Positions 14,838-27,600 of a stretch of DNA of 64,000 nucleotides are shown here, piece by piece. Numbering within the stretch: the first letter of the stretch is position 1; each line of letters begins with the position of its first letter. This stretch comes from Apis mellifera. Lineage: Eukaryota > Arthropoda > Insecta > Hymenoptera > Apidae. The stretch is taken from positions 5,259,458 to 5,323,457 of the forward strand of contig NC_037643.1 in assembly GCF_003254395.2 (NCBI RefSeq), written 5' to 3'. The notes beneath the pieces are model-generated. The model was not told the DNA's origin. It did not search any database and saw only the letters and a list, made by a program, of their open reading frames with translations. The translations under genes were made by a program, and so were the position numbers.

Positions 14838-17800
14838 GCAGAAGCTGTAAAAATTAGAATCGTTACATAGAGTATTAAAACAAAATGTTTAATTTTACAG
14901 AAATTATATTAAGATTTTATGTTAATTTAATTTTTAATATGTTTGCAATAAATAATAATACAAAGAGATTAATGTTTTCTTATTTAAATCATTATATGAT
15001 TAATAATGAACAAAGAAATGATTTACATTATGATAATAAATCTTTAATTTTTTTTGTTTATTTAACATCTTTTATTATATAATTATATATACAGAAAACA
15101 TTTCGAATATTTCATCGCAATATTTATGTATATATGTGAAATTTGTATATTCATTAAAATCATTTTCCTTTTCATTGTTTCCCGCTAAAATTTATAATCG
15201 TTTAAAAAATTTTACAAGAGTTACATCATGGAAAAGAAAGATTGGTTATTGCATCATTTAAAGAGAAAGGATAAATGTACATTATTAAGTATAGTAACTT
15301 ACAAGTCGATGAATGCATCATTTCCTTTTATGCGATTATGGAAAATTCTTTGCTCTTTCTTTTGTATGTCATTATTATTAAAGAACAATCGATTGAAAAA
15401 TGTGCAACATCAGATATTCTTGATATTTATAATACCTTTAAACTATTAAACTGCGTAGAAAAATAAATAGTTAAAAAATAAACATATTAATACTAAATAA
15501 TATTATTTTTAAATAATAAATATTTTTAAAAATTATTGATATTTCTTTTTATCTTGAATTGAATATCAATAAAAAAATATAAAAAAATAAAATATATATA
15601 GAAAGAAATCGATGAACTTGTCTCCAAGTCTTTTAATAACAATATTTTATCGCACGAGGAAAAAATACAAAAGCTATAAATTATGCAATCCTGTCTTCAT
15701 AAAAAAATTTACATTTCTCATTTATAAAAGAACTATTATCGATAAACTTAGGATGAGATTCTAAAAATATTCTTTATAGATCTTAAAATTATTATTTTTT
15801 ATTTTGCGCATTTAATCATAATTTTTACTTTTATCACTTTGTAATTTCCGTTAATTTTATTCTTCTTTTTCATTTTTTTATCCAAGTTCAATTATCATAT
15901 ATATCATCCAATAAAATTATATTATTATTATAATAAACAATTTTATTTAAATTTTCAAAAATTCTTAATAATTTATCATTTTCACTATCAAATAAATACA
16001 CTGATATTTATATACTATGTATATAAATATTTATTTATATACATATTTCAAAATTATTATATATTATAAATATTATATCAACGAATTTTCTCAATTTTCT
16101 TTCATAACTAACAAATATGAATAAATAAGTATAAATATTATATAAATATATAATACTAACCATTAATTTTTTTATTTCTCTAGGTTAGAAAAAAAATTTT
16201 ATTACATCCGTTAAACAAGACTTCTTCATCTGATTTTTCCATTATCCTAAACTTAACAAACTCAATAAACAAACCGATGAAAGCGGATGAAATGTTCATT
16301 CTCAATGTCTATTCACATTATTCATGTAATTGTCGGTTTACAAAGATTATCGTGATGTAATTGTGCATCTGCATGAGCATATTGTCGACATGCGCTGATA
16401 TCGCATGAAAAAAGATAAACGAAACAACACTGGTCGTTGACATTTTTGCAATTTCACGCGATTTTTTACCATGATTCGCGGCTAAACAAATTAACTGTGT
16501 AATTATCACCACGTTCTCTTCAACTACTAATAAAATTAAGTCCTCCAATTTTTCTATATATTTTACAAATCGACAGAATGCTAATAATGTGTGTGAGTGT
16601 TGTGTGTAAAAAGCATAATGCGTAGAAAACGGTATATATCTCGAATAAGTTTTAAATATATATATGCATAAATGCAAATTACTTTGAATTTATCTACTTT
16701 GTTATTAATTGTTTTGTAATTTGAAATAATTTTCGGATAGAAAATAATTAAAAAGTTCTAATAAAAAAATGAAAATGATAAAATGAAAAAATGAAGTTAA
16801 CCTCATCAAATTTGTTACGTAGTAGTAATTAAATAAAACGTTTATTAATATTCATATAATTTGATATTCGTTTTAAATTATATATTCCCAAGTGTTTTAT
16901 GATTCTATAAATTGAATAGAATTTCAATTAACAATTAAATAAAAAGAATTTATGTTTTAAAATTTAGCAGAAAACTATCTTGTTTTATAATAAATTTATT
17001 ATAAAAATTATGAATAATATTTAAAAATACTCTTTAAAGTATCAAATAAATTAAAATAAAATAAAATCAAAGACATTATATATTATAATAATATTAATAC
17101 ATATATTTACATATATTTATAAGTAAGATAATGAGCTCCATCATTTTGGCAGTTTTATTTTTTTAATATCGCATAAAAATGTAAAAATAAAAATTACTTT
17201 TAAAAAAAATCAATAAAATATAAAAGTTGTAAAATCTCAAAAATAATATTCATCATAATTTATAATCAACAAGAAATAATATAAAGAAATATATACATAT
17301 TCATAATGATCGATTATAATAATAAAAACATTATAATGTTTTATGTAAAGAAATCATTTTCAATATATTTTTCATTTTCATTTTTAAATAATGCAAAATC
17401 AAATCTATATTTTTTTTAAATCTTTAAATTTCATCATTTTAAATCATCATATTAATTTATAGAAACGAATTACAAAACAGTATGCATTTCATATTTTTAT
17501 CTTATATATAAATCTAAAATTGCAAGATTATTTTAATTAAGAATTCCAAAGAAGTTTTATTAACAACAAAAATAAAAAAAAATTTTATTATTTTTAATTG
17601 CATTTAAATAATAATTGTAACCAATAATATATCGCAATTAACGCTATTCATTTAAAGATACATTTCATCGATCTCGAATATATTTACAGAAAAAATTATA
17701 ACATTCATTTATTTATGATTTTAATATAAAAAAAAGATGATTAACTGATAAAATTTTTCAAAGTATGCATTAATTATGCATAATTATTTATATAATTATT

Positions 17801-20800
17801 TATGCATAAATCAAAATGATATAAAATATGTAATTCTAAAGTATGTAAGTTTTTATATTATAAATACAATATATATATTATATATTATGTGTAATATATT
17901 TTTAAAAAAATATTTTTATTATTAAATCAAATAAAATTTAAAAGCTTGATTAATATTAAGTTATTTATATAGATTTTATTTATTGAATATCTTTTAAATA
18001 TTAAAATCTTATACAATTCAAATTACATATTTGTAGCTTGATATTTCATTAAATGAAAGACATTAAGACAATATTCAATAATGTATTGGATAATATTTGC
18101 ATATTAAAAAATTCTCAAATGGAAAATTAAATTTATCAGATAAATGGAAATTATATCATAAAGATAGTCATTTGGATTGTAATGCGCAACGAAATATTTA
18201 AATGTTACATAAAATCAAAGTTATTCTATCTATGAGCTGCAACAAGATCTGAAAGAATGGAATACAACTTCCGGTAGTATCATTATCTTAATAGACTTCC
18301 TAATTTGTATTTTACATAATTAAGCTTTTAACTATAGATAATTTCTTATAAGTAACATATACAAGAATATACATACTTATATATAAATAATCTGTTTAAA
18401 TAAACTTAAAATAATTATTTATTCAGAAAATAAAATTGTAAATTATTTTTTATATTTTTCAGAAATATATTTTTCAAATGTTATACATTGTATTTATACG
18501 AAAAAAAAGATATTATTTTTATTAATTTATTATACGAAAATTCGTATGTGAATTTCTTTGTGAATTATTTGTGAATTAAAAACATAATATTGATTGAAAA
18601 ATCTTCTTCCTTTTTCGCTTAATTTTGATTAAAATAGAAATAAGTGGAGTAAAATAAATATAAAATAAATATTGAGAGAGATTGAATAAGATAAATTTAC
18701 CATTTGCTCAAATAAACTGCTTAAAAATTATTTGATTTTAAATAAATTTAAAAATAATTATCAAATTAATATATAATATATAATGTATCTTTTTAAAAAA
18801 AGCACTATTATTATGTAAATATATAAGATAAGGAAAGACAAGTGTGAAAGGAAAGTATAATCATATAAATTTTCATATTTATGATTTAAAATTCTAAAAC
18901 CTATTTCAATAAACATTTTATTCATAAATGGCAAGTCTTCTAAATGAATTATGAATGGAACTATTATATTTTTATTTTTTGAATCCAACAGAAGATAGAA
19001 TTATAAATTTTGATATTGAAACAACCACGGAAGAAAAGGAAAGGAAAAAGAAGTGAAGGGAAGGAGAGAAGATGCCTCGAGACGCGATAGCCGGAGGCAT
19101 CCTCTGTATCTTCTGAAATGGCAAGGTCACCGGTAGTTACGTCACCAACTTTCCTCAACTCTTCTTAACACCGAGAAAAGCAAATGTCACAATTAACAAG
19201 GACGCTCAGCCGCGTGTACTTATGACGCTTCGAGACTTCGTTGACCAAACGAGTAATGGGGGTAAAAATTGATCATTTTGCAGATTCGGCTTTCACATTT
19301 GGTTATTCACAACTGATAGCCATAGGTTTCTACGTTTTTGTACCAATGAATTTCTGCAGATCATCCAAATTACGAAATTGCTAACATCTTGTAAGTGGCT
19401 GTTCCATTTCTTCTTCAGCAAAAGAAAAAAAGAATTACAAACGATTCATCTTTGGCGATGTGATAATACTATTATGATTTTTTAAAATATTGATTGGCAA
19501 ATGAAATATTAGATTTATCTTTTTTAACTTTTTTAATTATTGAAACTGATATTAAATTTGAAATAATTAAGAGATTTACCAATTTTTCTATGTATGAAAC
19601 ACATTGTAAATGCATTTATTTCTTTTTGAATTTTTGATATTTTGATGAAAATTTATTTTTATTTTCGAGAAACATAAATTTTTTTCTATGGATATAATTA
19701 TAATAATAATATATAGATGTATATTATTATTATAAATATTATTATTCTTATAATAATATTTTTTTTAGAATATTATTCTTATAATAAAAAATGTAATATA
19801 AATAATCAATCATTAAAATAATTAGTTTATGAAAAATATTTTTATAATTAATTGATATATGTCAACAAAATACAAAATAATGTTCACATCTAACTTAAAA
19901 AGAGACATTGTAGACAAATACAATATTTTGAATATTTGAGCTTATAGGATTATCCTCAAATAAACACATTTCACATATTACATCACAAAGTTTCTTACTT
20001 AATCCATGATTATGAACCATGCCAGGTGCGTTGCGAATATATTCAAAACTTGAAATTATGAATTTTATCGAAATGTAAATATAAAAATCAAATATTAATA
20101 AAAAAATATTCAAATAATTTTAAAATTATAAATCTTTTAAATTATATTATAGAATTATATTAATAAATATTTCATATATTGAAAAATTATTAATTTTAAT
20201 ATTATAAAATTTTTAATATATTAATATATTATATATAATATTAATAACTTTTAATTATAACTATAATTGTTTATTTTCTGATTACCTATATTATAATTAA
20301 TAGTGTTCTGTAAATGCACATAAATGAACTTGATATAACTAGATTCAAATATTCTGTGAGAACAGAAACTATCATTTCTCTGTATAGTGATGCAAAAGAT
20401 CCTTGACATTGCTGACAAAGTTAAACTATAATGAAATTCAACTGAAAGATTATTTTCATTATGATACTTAAATGCAGGTAGGTGCAAATGTCATTTCAAT
20501 CCTGAATATTTATATACAATATATATATATATATTATATAATGATTAATCAATTGCATTAAACAGATTCCTTATTCACAATTATATTTTACAATAAAAAC
20601 TTAAAAATCTTTTAGTAAAATTTTTCATTAATTTATTATTTTCTAATCAAATTCATTTGAAAAAAACAATTTATGCAAAATTAAATTATTAAATAATTAT
20701 TAAATAATATTAGATGCAAACAATTTATTATCCAAAATTAGTTATAGTAAAATTGCAAAAAGAAAAGAATATTTAATTCTTTTATTATAATGTTATTCAA

Positions 20801-20844
20801 TAACTTATGTAATAGAGTATCTTAGAAATATATATATATCTTAG

Positions 20845-20846
<2 letters not shown>

Positions 20847-20902
<56 letters not shown>
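20847..20902. repeat. (AT)28 microsatellite
   Basis: A pure AT run of 28 units, preceded by a partial duplicate of CTTAGAAATATAT (copies from 20821 and 20840). It ends in TGTGTG. Open frames across it on the minus strand are artefacts of the repeat. Confidence 0.9.
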
Positions 20903-20908
<6 letters not shown>

Positions 20909-21166
20909 AATATATTGGATATTTTATTGGAAAAGTATATGCTAACTTTTGTTTAAAAAAGCTTTTTTGATAAGGAATTCTTCTCTTCAGAGAAATGATG
21001 TAAAATTTGAAATTAAAAATAATTAAAAATTTATTAGATTTATATATATGATTATTATACCATCTAACCATTAATTTTTTTTTAATTTTTATCAAATATA
21101 CTTCATGAAATATGAATCATTTTTATATATATTGTGCAAAATTATATCTAAATTTATATTTAATCT

Positions 21167-21222
21167 AAAAAAAAAAAAAAGGAAAAAAAAAAAATGGAAA
21201 ATTATTATTATTATTATTATTG
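21167..21222. repeat. Poly-A tract followed by (TTA)n repeat
   Basis: Two A-runs separated by GG, then about seven TTA units, roughly 260 bp upstream of the TATA box of the plus-strand cuticle gene. I see no retroposon body upstream, so this is treated as simple sequence. Confidence 0.7.
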
Positions 21223-21477
21223 CTATCTATATGCATTTTAAGTCCTAAATTTTATTCGAAATTTTTATTGAAACTCAATTTTCTTAAGGTATAGATATGT
21301 ATCGACAGTATTGAAGACAAACAGCATCAGGCAAAGAATGCAAACGTTCTTCCGAAGAAGAGACACTTGCATCGTTGCATCGCGGATGCGTTCTAGCACT
21401 GTTAGGGGAGAGACTGATCCGCGAATCTCCGACAAGTCTAATACCAGGTGGGGATGCAACACCCGCGATTTTCCGAC

Positions 21478-21514
21478 TATATAAAGGCAGATGCACCGTG
21501 GATCCTTGGTGTCA
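21478..21514 (+). promoter_or_regulatory. Core promoter of the plus-strand cuticle gene
   Basis: TATATAAA box at 21478-21485 in the context CCGACTATATAAAGG, followed by CCGTGGATC at about 21497-21505. A TCA initiator-like site lies at 21512-21514. The start codon is at 21578. The context closely matches the promoter of the other cuticle gene. The exact start site is less certain because the TATA-to-TCA distance is about 36 nt. Confidence 0.75.
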
Positions 21515-21577
21515 CGTATCACTCGTCGTTTAAGGACGAAGGGACAGAAGTCCAATTCGCACGAAGAAGTTTTTGCC

Positions 21578-22903
21578 ATGAAGACGGTGGGTTTCACAGT
21601 TAAATCTAAAAAAGAAGAAATCATAACATTAGGCGTCGCGTGAACGTTCCACATTTCCTCGCACAGATAGGGATCACCGATGATTTCAGCCGCAGACTCC
21701 GAAATTTTTTTTTACGTAACAGTGAAAGTGAAGAGGACTGTGACATTTGTGCGTGTACGATGTTTCACGCACTGACGATTAATCATAATTTCGCTGCGCG
21801 ATGATAACGGTCCATTGCAAATCTTGTATAAAAAATGGAGAGATTTGAATTAAATCGTTATATGTTTCGTCGTTAAAATTGATGAATTTTTATATTGTGA
21901 CATATAATCTTATATTTTTTGACTGTATGTGTGCGTTAAGGTAATATGACCATAATAATTTATAGTAATTTATAAATTACGTTGTAAATAGTAAGAACAT
22001 TTTCGAACATTAAATTCTGAAGGATCTCTATATTCTGAATCGTTCGAATATAAAAGAATTCATTCGAAAAATCTGAATTCCAATATGAAATAAAAAATTC
22101 TTGTTATATAATAAAGTTGAGACGTCTTCAATAGTGATGATGAACCTGGAATTGAATAAAATCGCTGAGTTTTGAGATTTATATTTTAAAAATGTAAAAT
22201 AATTAAATTGCAAGATATTTACAATATGTATTTTTAAACGCGTGATTATATCAAAATAATACAATTAATTATTTTCGATCTGAAAAAAATGGAACTTAAA
22301 TTTTAAAACTATACTTATAAATATAAAATTATAGAAATATAATAATACTAACAAAAATGTAATACTTCCCCAAAATATCAGAAACAGTTAAATCATTATA
22401 AAATAATTAATCTTTCTTTATATACAGATCCTTATCTTCGTAACAGTAATAGTGGGAGCTTTTGCAGCACCCCAAGTTAATCCAAATGAAATCACGATAA
22501 TAAAGCAGGAAGAACAAAACAACATTGGAGTAGGTGGATATCACTTTAGTTATGAACAAAGCGATGGTCAAAAAAGAGAGGAAACTGCAGAATTAAAAAA
22601 TGAGGGTACTGATGATGAATCCCTCGATGTTACTGGTAGCTTCTCCTTTACATCACCTGATGGTCATACTTACAGGTAAAATATTGAAAATTAAAATATT
22701 AATTGAGATTAAATTTACTCATTAAAAATATTAAATAAGAAGATATAGAAGATATTAAATATATATATTAATAGATATATATTTTCTTATTATCATAAAA
22801 GCTAAATCACTAAAGACATATCAAAAATTGATTTGATTAAAGGGTTGATTACACTGCTGACAAGGATGGATTTCATCCCACCATCAATCTTGTTTCGAAA
22901 TAA
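21578..22903 (+). CDS. RR-1 cuticle protein, three coding exons, 105 aa
   Basis: Secreted chitin-binding cuticle protein. Exons are 21578-21586 (ATG AAG ACG, then GTGGGT donor), 22428-22675 (after TATATACAG) and 22843-22903 (after TTAAAG, in-frame stop TAA at 22901). The join gives MKTILIFVTVIVGAFA as signal peptide, a linker, then an R&R region with GVGGYHFSYEQSDGQ and GSFSFTSPDGHTYRVDYTAD...GFHP. An intron interrupts the R&R motif inside the Arg of HTYR, which the minus-strand paralogue lacks. The tail after GFHP is TINLVSK rather than the family's xxHLP ending, so the last exon is unusual. AATAAA occurs at 23145-23150. The 5' splice pattern, size and promoter mark it as a paralogue of the 2.4-kb gene. 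Starting inside exon 2 at 22452 would lose the signal peptide. Confidence 0.9.
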
Positions 22904-22909
22904 AAAAAA

Positions 22910-24650
22910 TGTAAGATCTGAAATTATGCGCTAACCTTATATAGGACTTTCTGACTATCGATATACACTAATATAAGTGTATCGTATATGTTTAAATCGT
23001 ATGGCACGCTATTCACTTCATTTAATATGCATGATCATTTTCTATATTATTCGTGCAATTAATTCCTTTTGTTCATTTTTATATACTCAACTCACATGTT
23101 TATTTCTATGAACGTTAAATTTGCAATGTGAAAATAATAATGTTAATAAAAAAAATATATAAAATAAAATAATCAATCGATAATCAAATGTACTAAATAT
23201 TTAAACTAAAGATTAAATTTAAAAAATAAATTATCAACAGATTTATAATATTTGATTTATGATATTTCCTAATAAAAGATTCAATAAAATGGAGATATTA
23301 TAGAAAAATTAAATGAAAAATATATAATTAAAATAAAAAAAGATAAATGAAGAAATATTAATAAATATTTATTTATACATAATATAATTGACATTATAGT
23401 TGTGAAATGCGTGCCAATGAATAAACAAATTATTTCACATATAGTTTTAAGAAACTACTGGTAAATATGTTAAACGAGGCGCTAGAAGTTCCAATCACGA
23501 TCCATTTTTAGTGAAGCGACGACGAAGCACTCATTTACGCATTTTAGAATTTGCGTAAAAATGAATAATTTTTTTTATAATTATATTGTATGTATGTAAC
23601 AAGATATGAATTGAGCAAATAAATATATATACAAATTATCATGTGCATAATAATCTTCCTACATGAATATGGATATATAACAAAAACAATTAATTTCATT
23701 CAAGACAATTTTTTTTTTCATAAATAAATTTTGAGAATTGATAAATAAAAATATTAGAAAAATAATTTATTGATTTTTTTTATTTTAAATGTTTAATGTT
23801 GACACTATAAAATTTTTATATAGAAAAGTAAAAAATATAAAAATTTGTTAGATATAAAATTTATGATTTTTAAGCAATATTAACTTTTACAGGAAAAAAA
23901 TACTTGTATAAATGTATTTGTTATGGCTATATATTTGTTAGTAACGATTTTAATATACTGTGATTTTGTTATTTACAATATAACAATTACATCATTTTAA
24001 TACTATTATTAATAGTATTATTCAATACTTTAATTATAAAGCAAATAATTAAAATTTTCAAAATATTCAAATAACCTACAAAAATTCTGATCATATTCAT
24101 ATTATAATTACATTAATTCATTAGAATGCATTAAATTTATAAATATTTTAAATTTTACATAATTCATAACATTTTAAAATTGTAATAATTCAAATTTATA
24201 TATATTTTTCTATTTTTTTTGTTTTGCATCTCAAGATTAAATTATATAAAATCTCTTATCGATTTTGTAATATTGAATCTTTCTCTCTCTTTTTCTCCTT
24301 ACAAAAAAAATGCTTCTTTTATATGTATTTATTTTTATTAGAAGCATTTTAATTCAATTAAAATCTAAAATGAATAATTATTTGTTAATAGTTACATATT
24401 GAAATTGTGTTATATCCACAATAAAAAAATAACTATTACAAACAATTAATATTATTAATTTTTAGCAAAATATTGTTTTTTCATGATTTATCATATTTAT
24501 AATATATAAATTTTAAATATAGATAAACTATTTTCAATTAAAATTTAATTGCATTATTTAGTATACATAAGTATACATTATATATAAATGCATATACGCA
24601 TTAAATTAATGATAAGCGTATTTCAATACGCTAAGATTTCTTTTTTTTTT
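22910..24650. other. 3' flank and spacer, no gene seen
   Basis: This holds the putative 3' UTR of the plus-strand cuticle gene (signal at 23145) and then AT-rich spacer. A small GC-richer patch at about 23460-23560 has no open frame. The right end is the 3' flank of anillin, which comes in from the other strand. Confidence 0.6.
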
Positions 24651-24689
24651 TTTATTATGAAATAAAAATTAGAATTTTTATAGAAATTA

Positions 24690-27600
24690 TTATGATAATG
24701 TTGATGGTCCACCCCAAGCATGTATCAAATTTAACGTTTTATTAAGTTTAGAACACCATTCTAATCTATCTTCTTTTGTATCAGCTGATAAAAGATGCCT
24801 AAAAGTAATTCAAGATCAATTAATTTTATAATGAAATAAAATTTCCAATAGAATATTTACCTAATTGTTGTAGTTGATCCATTTTTGACCATAATCAAAC
24901 TATCAGTATCTTCAGATTCTGCAATTCTAATTGTTTCAAGTAAAAAGGTATTAGGACGCGCACAAATATCACGAGAAACTAATCCAACATTTGTTGTATT
25001 AACACCTATAACATAATAATGAATTATATTTTAAATCATAATAAAATATCATATTAAAACTATAATTACCTTGTAAATCTAAACTTCCAATTGGAGTCTT
25101 TTTTCGCTCATCATCAGGATATTTCCAATATGATAAAGTAGAACCTTTAAGTAAACACCATCTACGATGCCAAGCACCAAAACCAGATATATCTTCAAAC
25201 ATTGTAAGAAATCCTCTATGTTCAACTGCTACCGAAAGTTCACATGAAACATGCATTTGTAATCGACCTTCTAGTGGGGATTGCGATGGTACCTATAAAT
25301 TTTTATAATCTTTTTAATCTTTATCAATCAATTCATATTCATATTATTTTGTTTACATATTTATTATATTATATTTACCTTATTAAGCGTGAATTGTTGT
25401 CGATGTATCTCTTTCAAACTAAAAATAACATAACCAGATAGTTGAAAAGCTGGAGATCTAACAGCAGATGGTCCAGCTGGGCTTTGCACACTAGGCATCA
25501 CCAATCTACTTTCTTGTTTTAAAAATTTTTTTGGTGTTTTATTCGCTAACTGCAGAATATTTATAAATATTTAATAAAAATGTATAATTATGTGATATAA
25601 ATATATAATAAAGTAAAATATGAACTTACCTTTTTATTACAATTATTACTATTAATACTACTTCCATTACCATTATTAATATGGTATTTAATTTCATGTG
25701 GTAACATTTCGGGTTGTGTTTGCAACGAATATATTTCAACAGTAATTTTAAAATCACTGTATAAATCATTTAATTTTAATGTTGATGGAAATCGAAGGCA
25801 TGAATCACCAGGTTCTATTATAACTACTGGTGTAGCAACTATTTCTTCTAAATGTCGCATCAAACAAACAAAATGAAGACATGTATCTAGAATTTAAAAT
25901 TAAAAAAAAATAAATTTTAAAAATTTAAATATTATCTTTAATATTATCTGGAAATATTTTACTTACTTGTATTCATATTACGAAAATAACCTTTTTTAAA
26001 AGGTAAAGTAATAGCAGAAACTGTTAAAGAACCACTTTCTTGTACTTCTGGTGATCCTGGACTAACAGGTTTTAAAGTACCTTCTACCTTTAATCGTTGA
26101 ACTTCATTTAGTGCAGCTTGCCGCCTATGAGCTATTAGAAAACGTTTTTAATTATTATATAATTCATGAATATTTTTAATATAAAAATATATATAAAATT
26201 ACTGGCAACAAGTAATAATCTTTCTCCTTCAACTTGTTCCCTGGAACCATTAAATTCTACAGTAGAAGTACATAAATTTAATGCTTGACTAGCTTGACCA
26301 ATAATCGTTTGCTGTTTGCATACTTCATCTAATAATCGTTTTATTTTTTCTTCTACCAAAATTATTTCATTTTTAGCATTAAGTTGTACATCAGGATAAG
26401 TATCAGTAGATTCCTGTGTTCTTGATATTATACGTACAGGCGTTTTTGGCGTCTAAAATCAATTTAATTTTAATTTTACATTTCAAATTTAAAAAATTTA
26501 ATTTTAATTTTAAAAATTACTACATATTTTTACTTAACTCACTTGAGATTGCTGTCGTCTATAAAAACTGACACTATGCATTAACGGTACACAATTTTCA
26601 CCATCTACAATATATGGCTCATCTTTTTTAGGAGATGATGAAGAGATTTCTTTCATAGGTGAACGATATGATAATCTTAAAAAATAAGAAATAATTATTA
26701 TAATTATTACAATTATCAAATTTATAAGCATTAAAATTATATTGATATTTAATTTTTATAACTTACCCTTCTCTATATTTAAAATTTGAAGTTGCTGATG
26801 GACTCTTACCACCTTTATTTAATTTGGGAGGAGTTGGTCCTTCTTCTATATAAATATTTCCACTATGTATTTCTTGTTGTGCAAGACATTCATCTAAATA
26901 TTCATCCATTTCATCTAATACTGAAATATCGGAAGTTGTACTATCTGGATCTGGATCAATTGATCTCTATAATAATTAAAATATTACATATGCACATTAT
27001 ATGTACTATATATATATATGTATATTATTATGAAATATAAATTTTAATATATAATAATATATAATAATATAATTATAATATTAAGTAAAGTATATTAGAT
27101 TATAAACGGTACAATTGTAAAAAAGTAAGATATTTTATTGCGGTTGATACCGCTGCGTCAAAATTATATTTTCCGTATTTTTTATATTTTATATTGACTC
27201 TGTTTGACAATTCATCTTTGATAATCAATTATTTTTTGAATGTTGCAAAAATCAAAAGTCTAAAATTCTTATATGTAATTATTAAATTGAGATACATTAT
27301 ATATACTTTTTTGCTTAGAAAAGACTGTTCATTTACAGCACGTAAAATACTTCTACCAAGACTAGTATTCACATCTTCACTTTCTTCTTCACTTTCAGTC
27401 TCAATTCCATTATCCTGCAAATTCAATGTATACAGCTATAAAAATCATATAAAATATAATTTTTTAATATTATATTATTTATCTTTTATTATTAGTCATT
27501 CGTACATGTACATAATACTCAGCCTCTGTTCCAGTTTCTGTATCAGTTTTTTCATCTAAAGTAGCAGTTTCTGCTTCTGTACTATTGACAGTATATTCTG

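Larger units (their letters stand above)
3600..21470. other. 18-kb spacer between the two cuticle genes with GC-richer islands
   Basis: No gene could be supported. Most of the interval is AT-rich. GC-richer, non-repetitive islands stand out at about 3600-3850, 4480-4790, 7180-7310, 9770-10080, 11200-11640, 12410-12680, 14480-14700, 16260-16640 and 19020-19400. They have stop codons in all frames or only short frames, and no splice-consistent coding series. Because the interval is flanked by the 5' ends of two cuticle genes, enhancers or unannotated non-coding transcripts are possible; that is inference. The longest frame (16318-16677, minus) has no recognisable motif. Confidence 0.6.

Noticed and set aside
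15228..15466. Two overlapping plus-strand frames
   Set aside because: Overlapping in different frames, AT-driven composition, no domain.
16318..16677. 119-codon minus-strand frame in the cuticle-gene spacer
   Set aside because: No signal peptide, domain, splice context or coding-like composition; its lower A+T content makes a chance frame of this size plausible.
21265..21654. 129-codon and 70-codon minus-strand frames
   Set aside because: They lie antisense across the promoter and first exon of the plus-strand cuticle gene and are explained by its lower A+T content.
26786..27559. Plus-strand frames of 84 and 121 codons
   Set aside because: Antisense shadows of anillin exons and introns.
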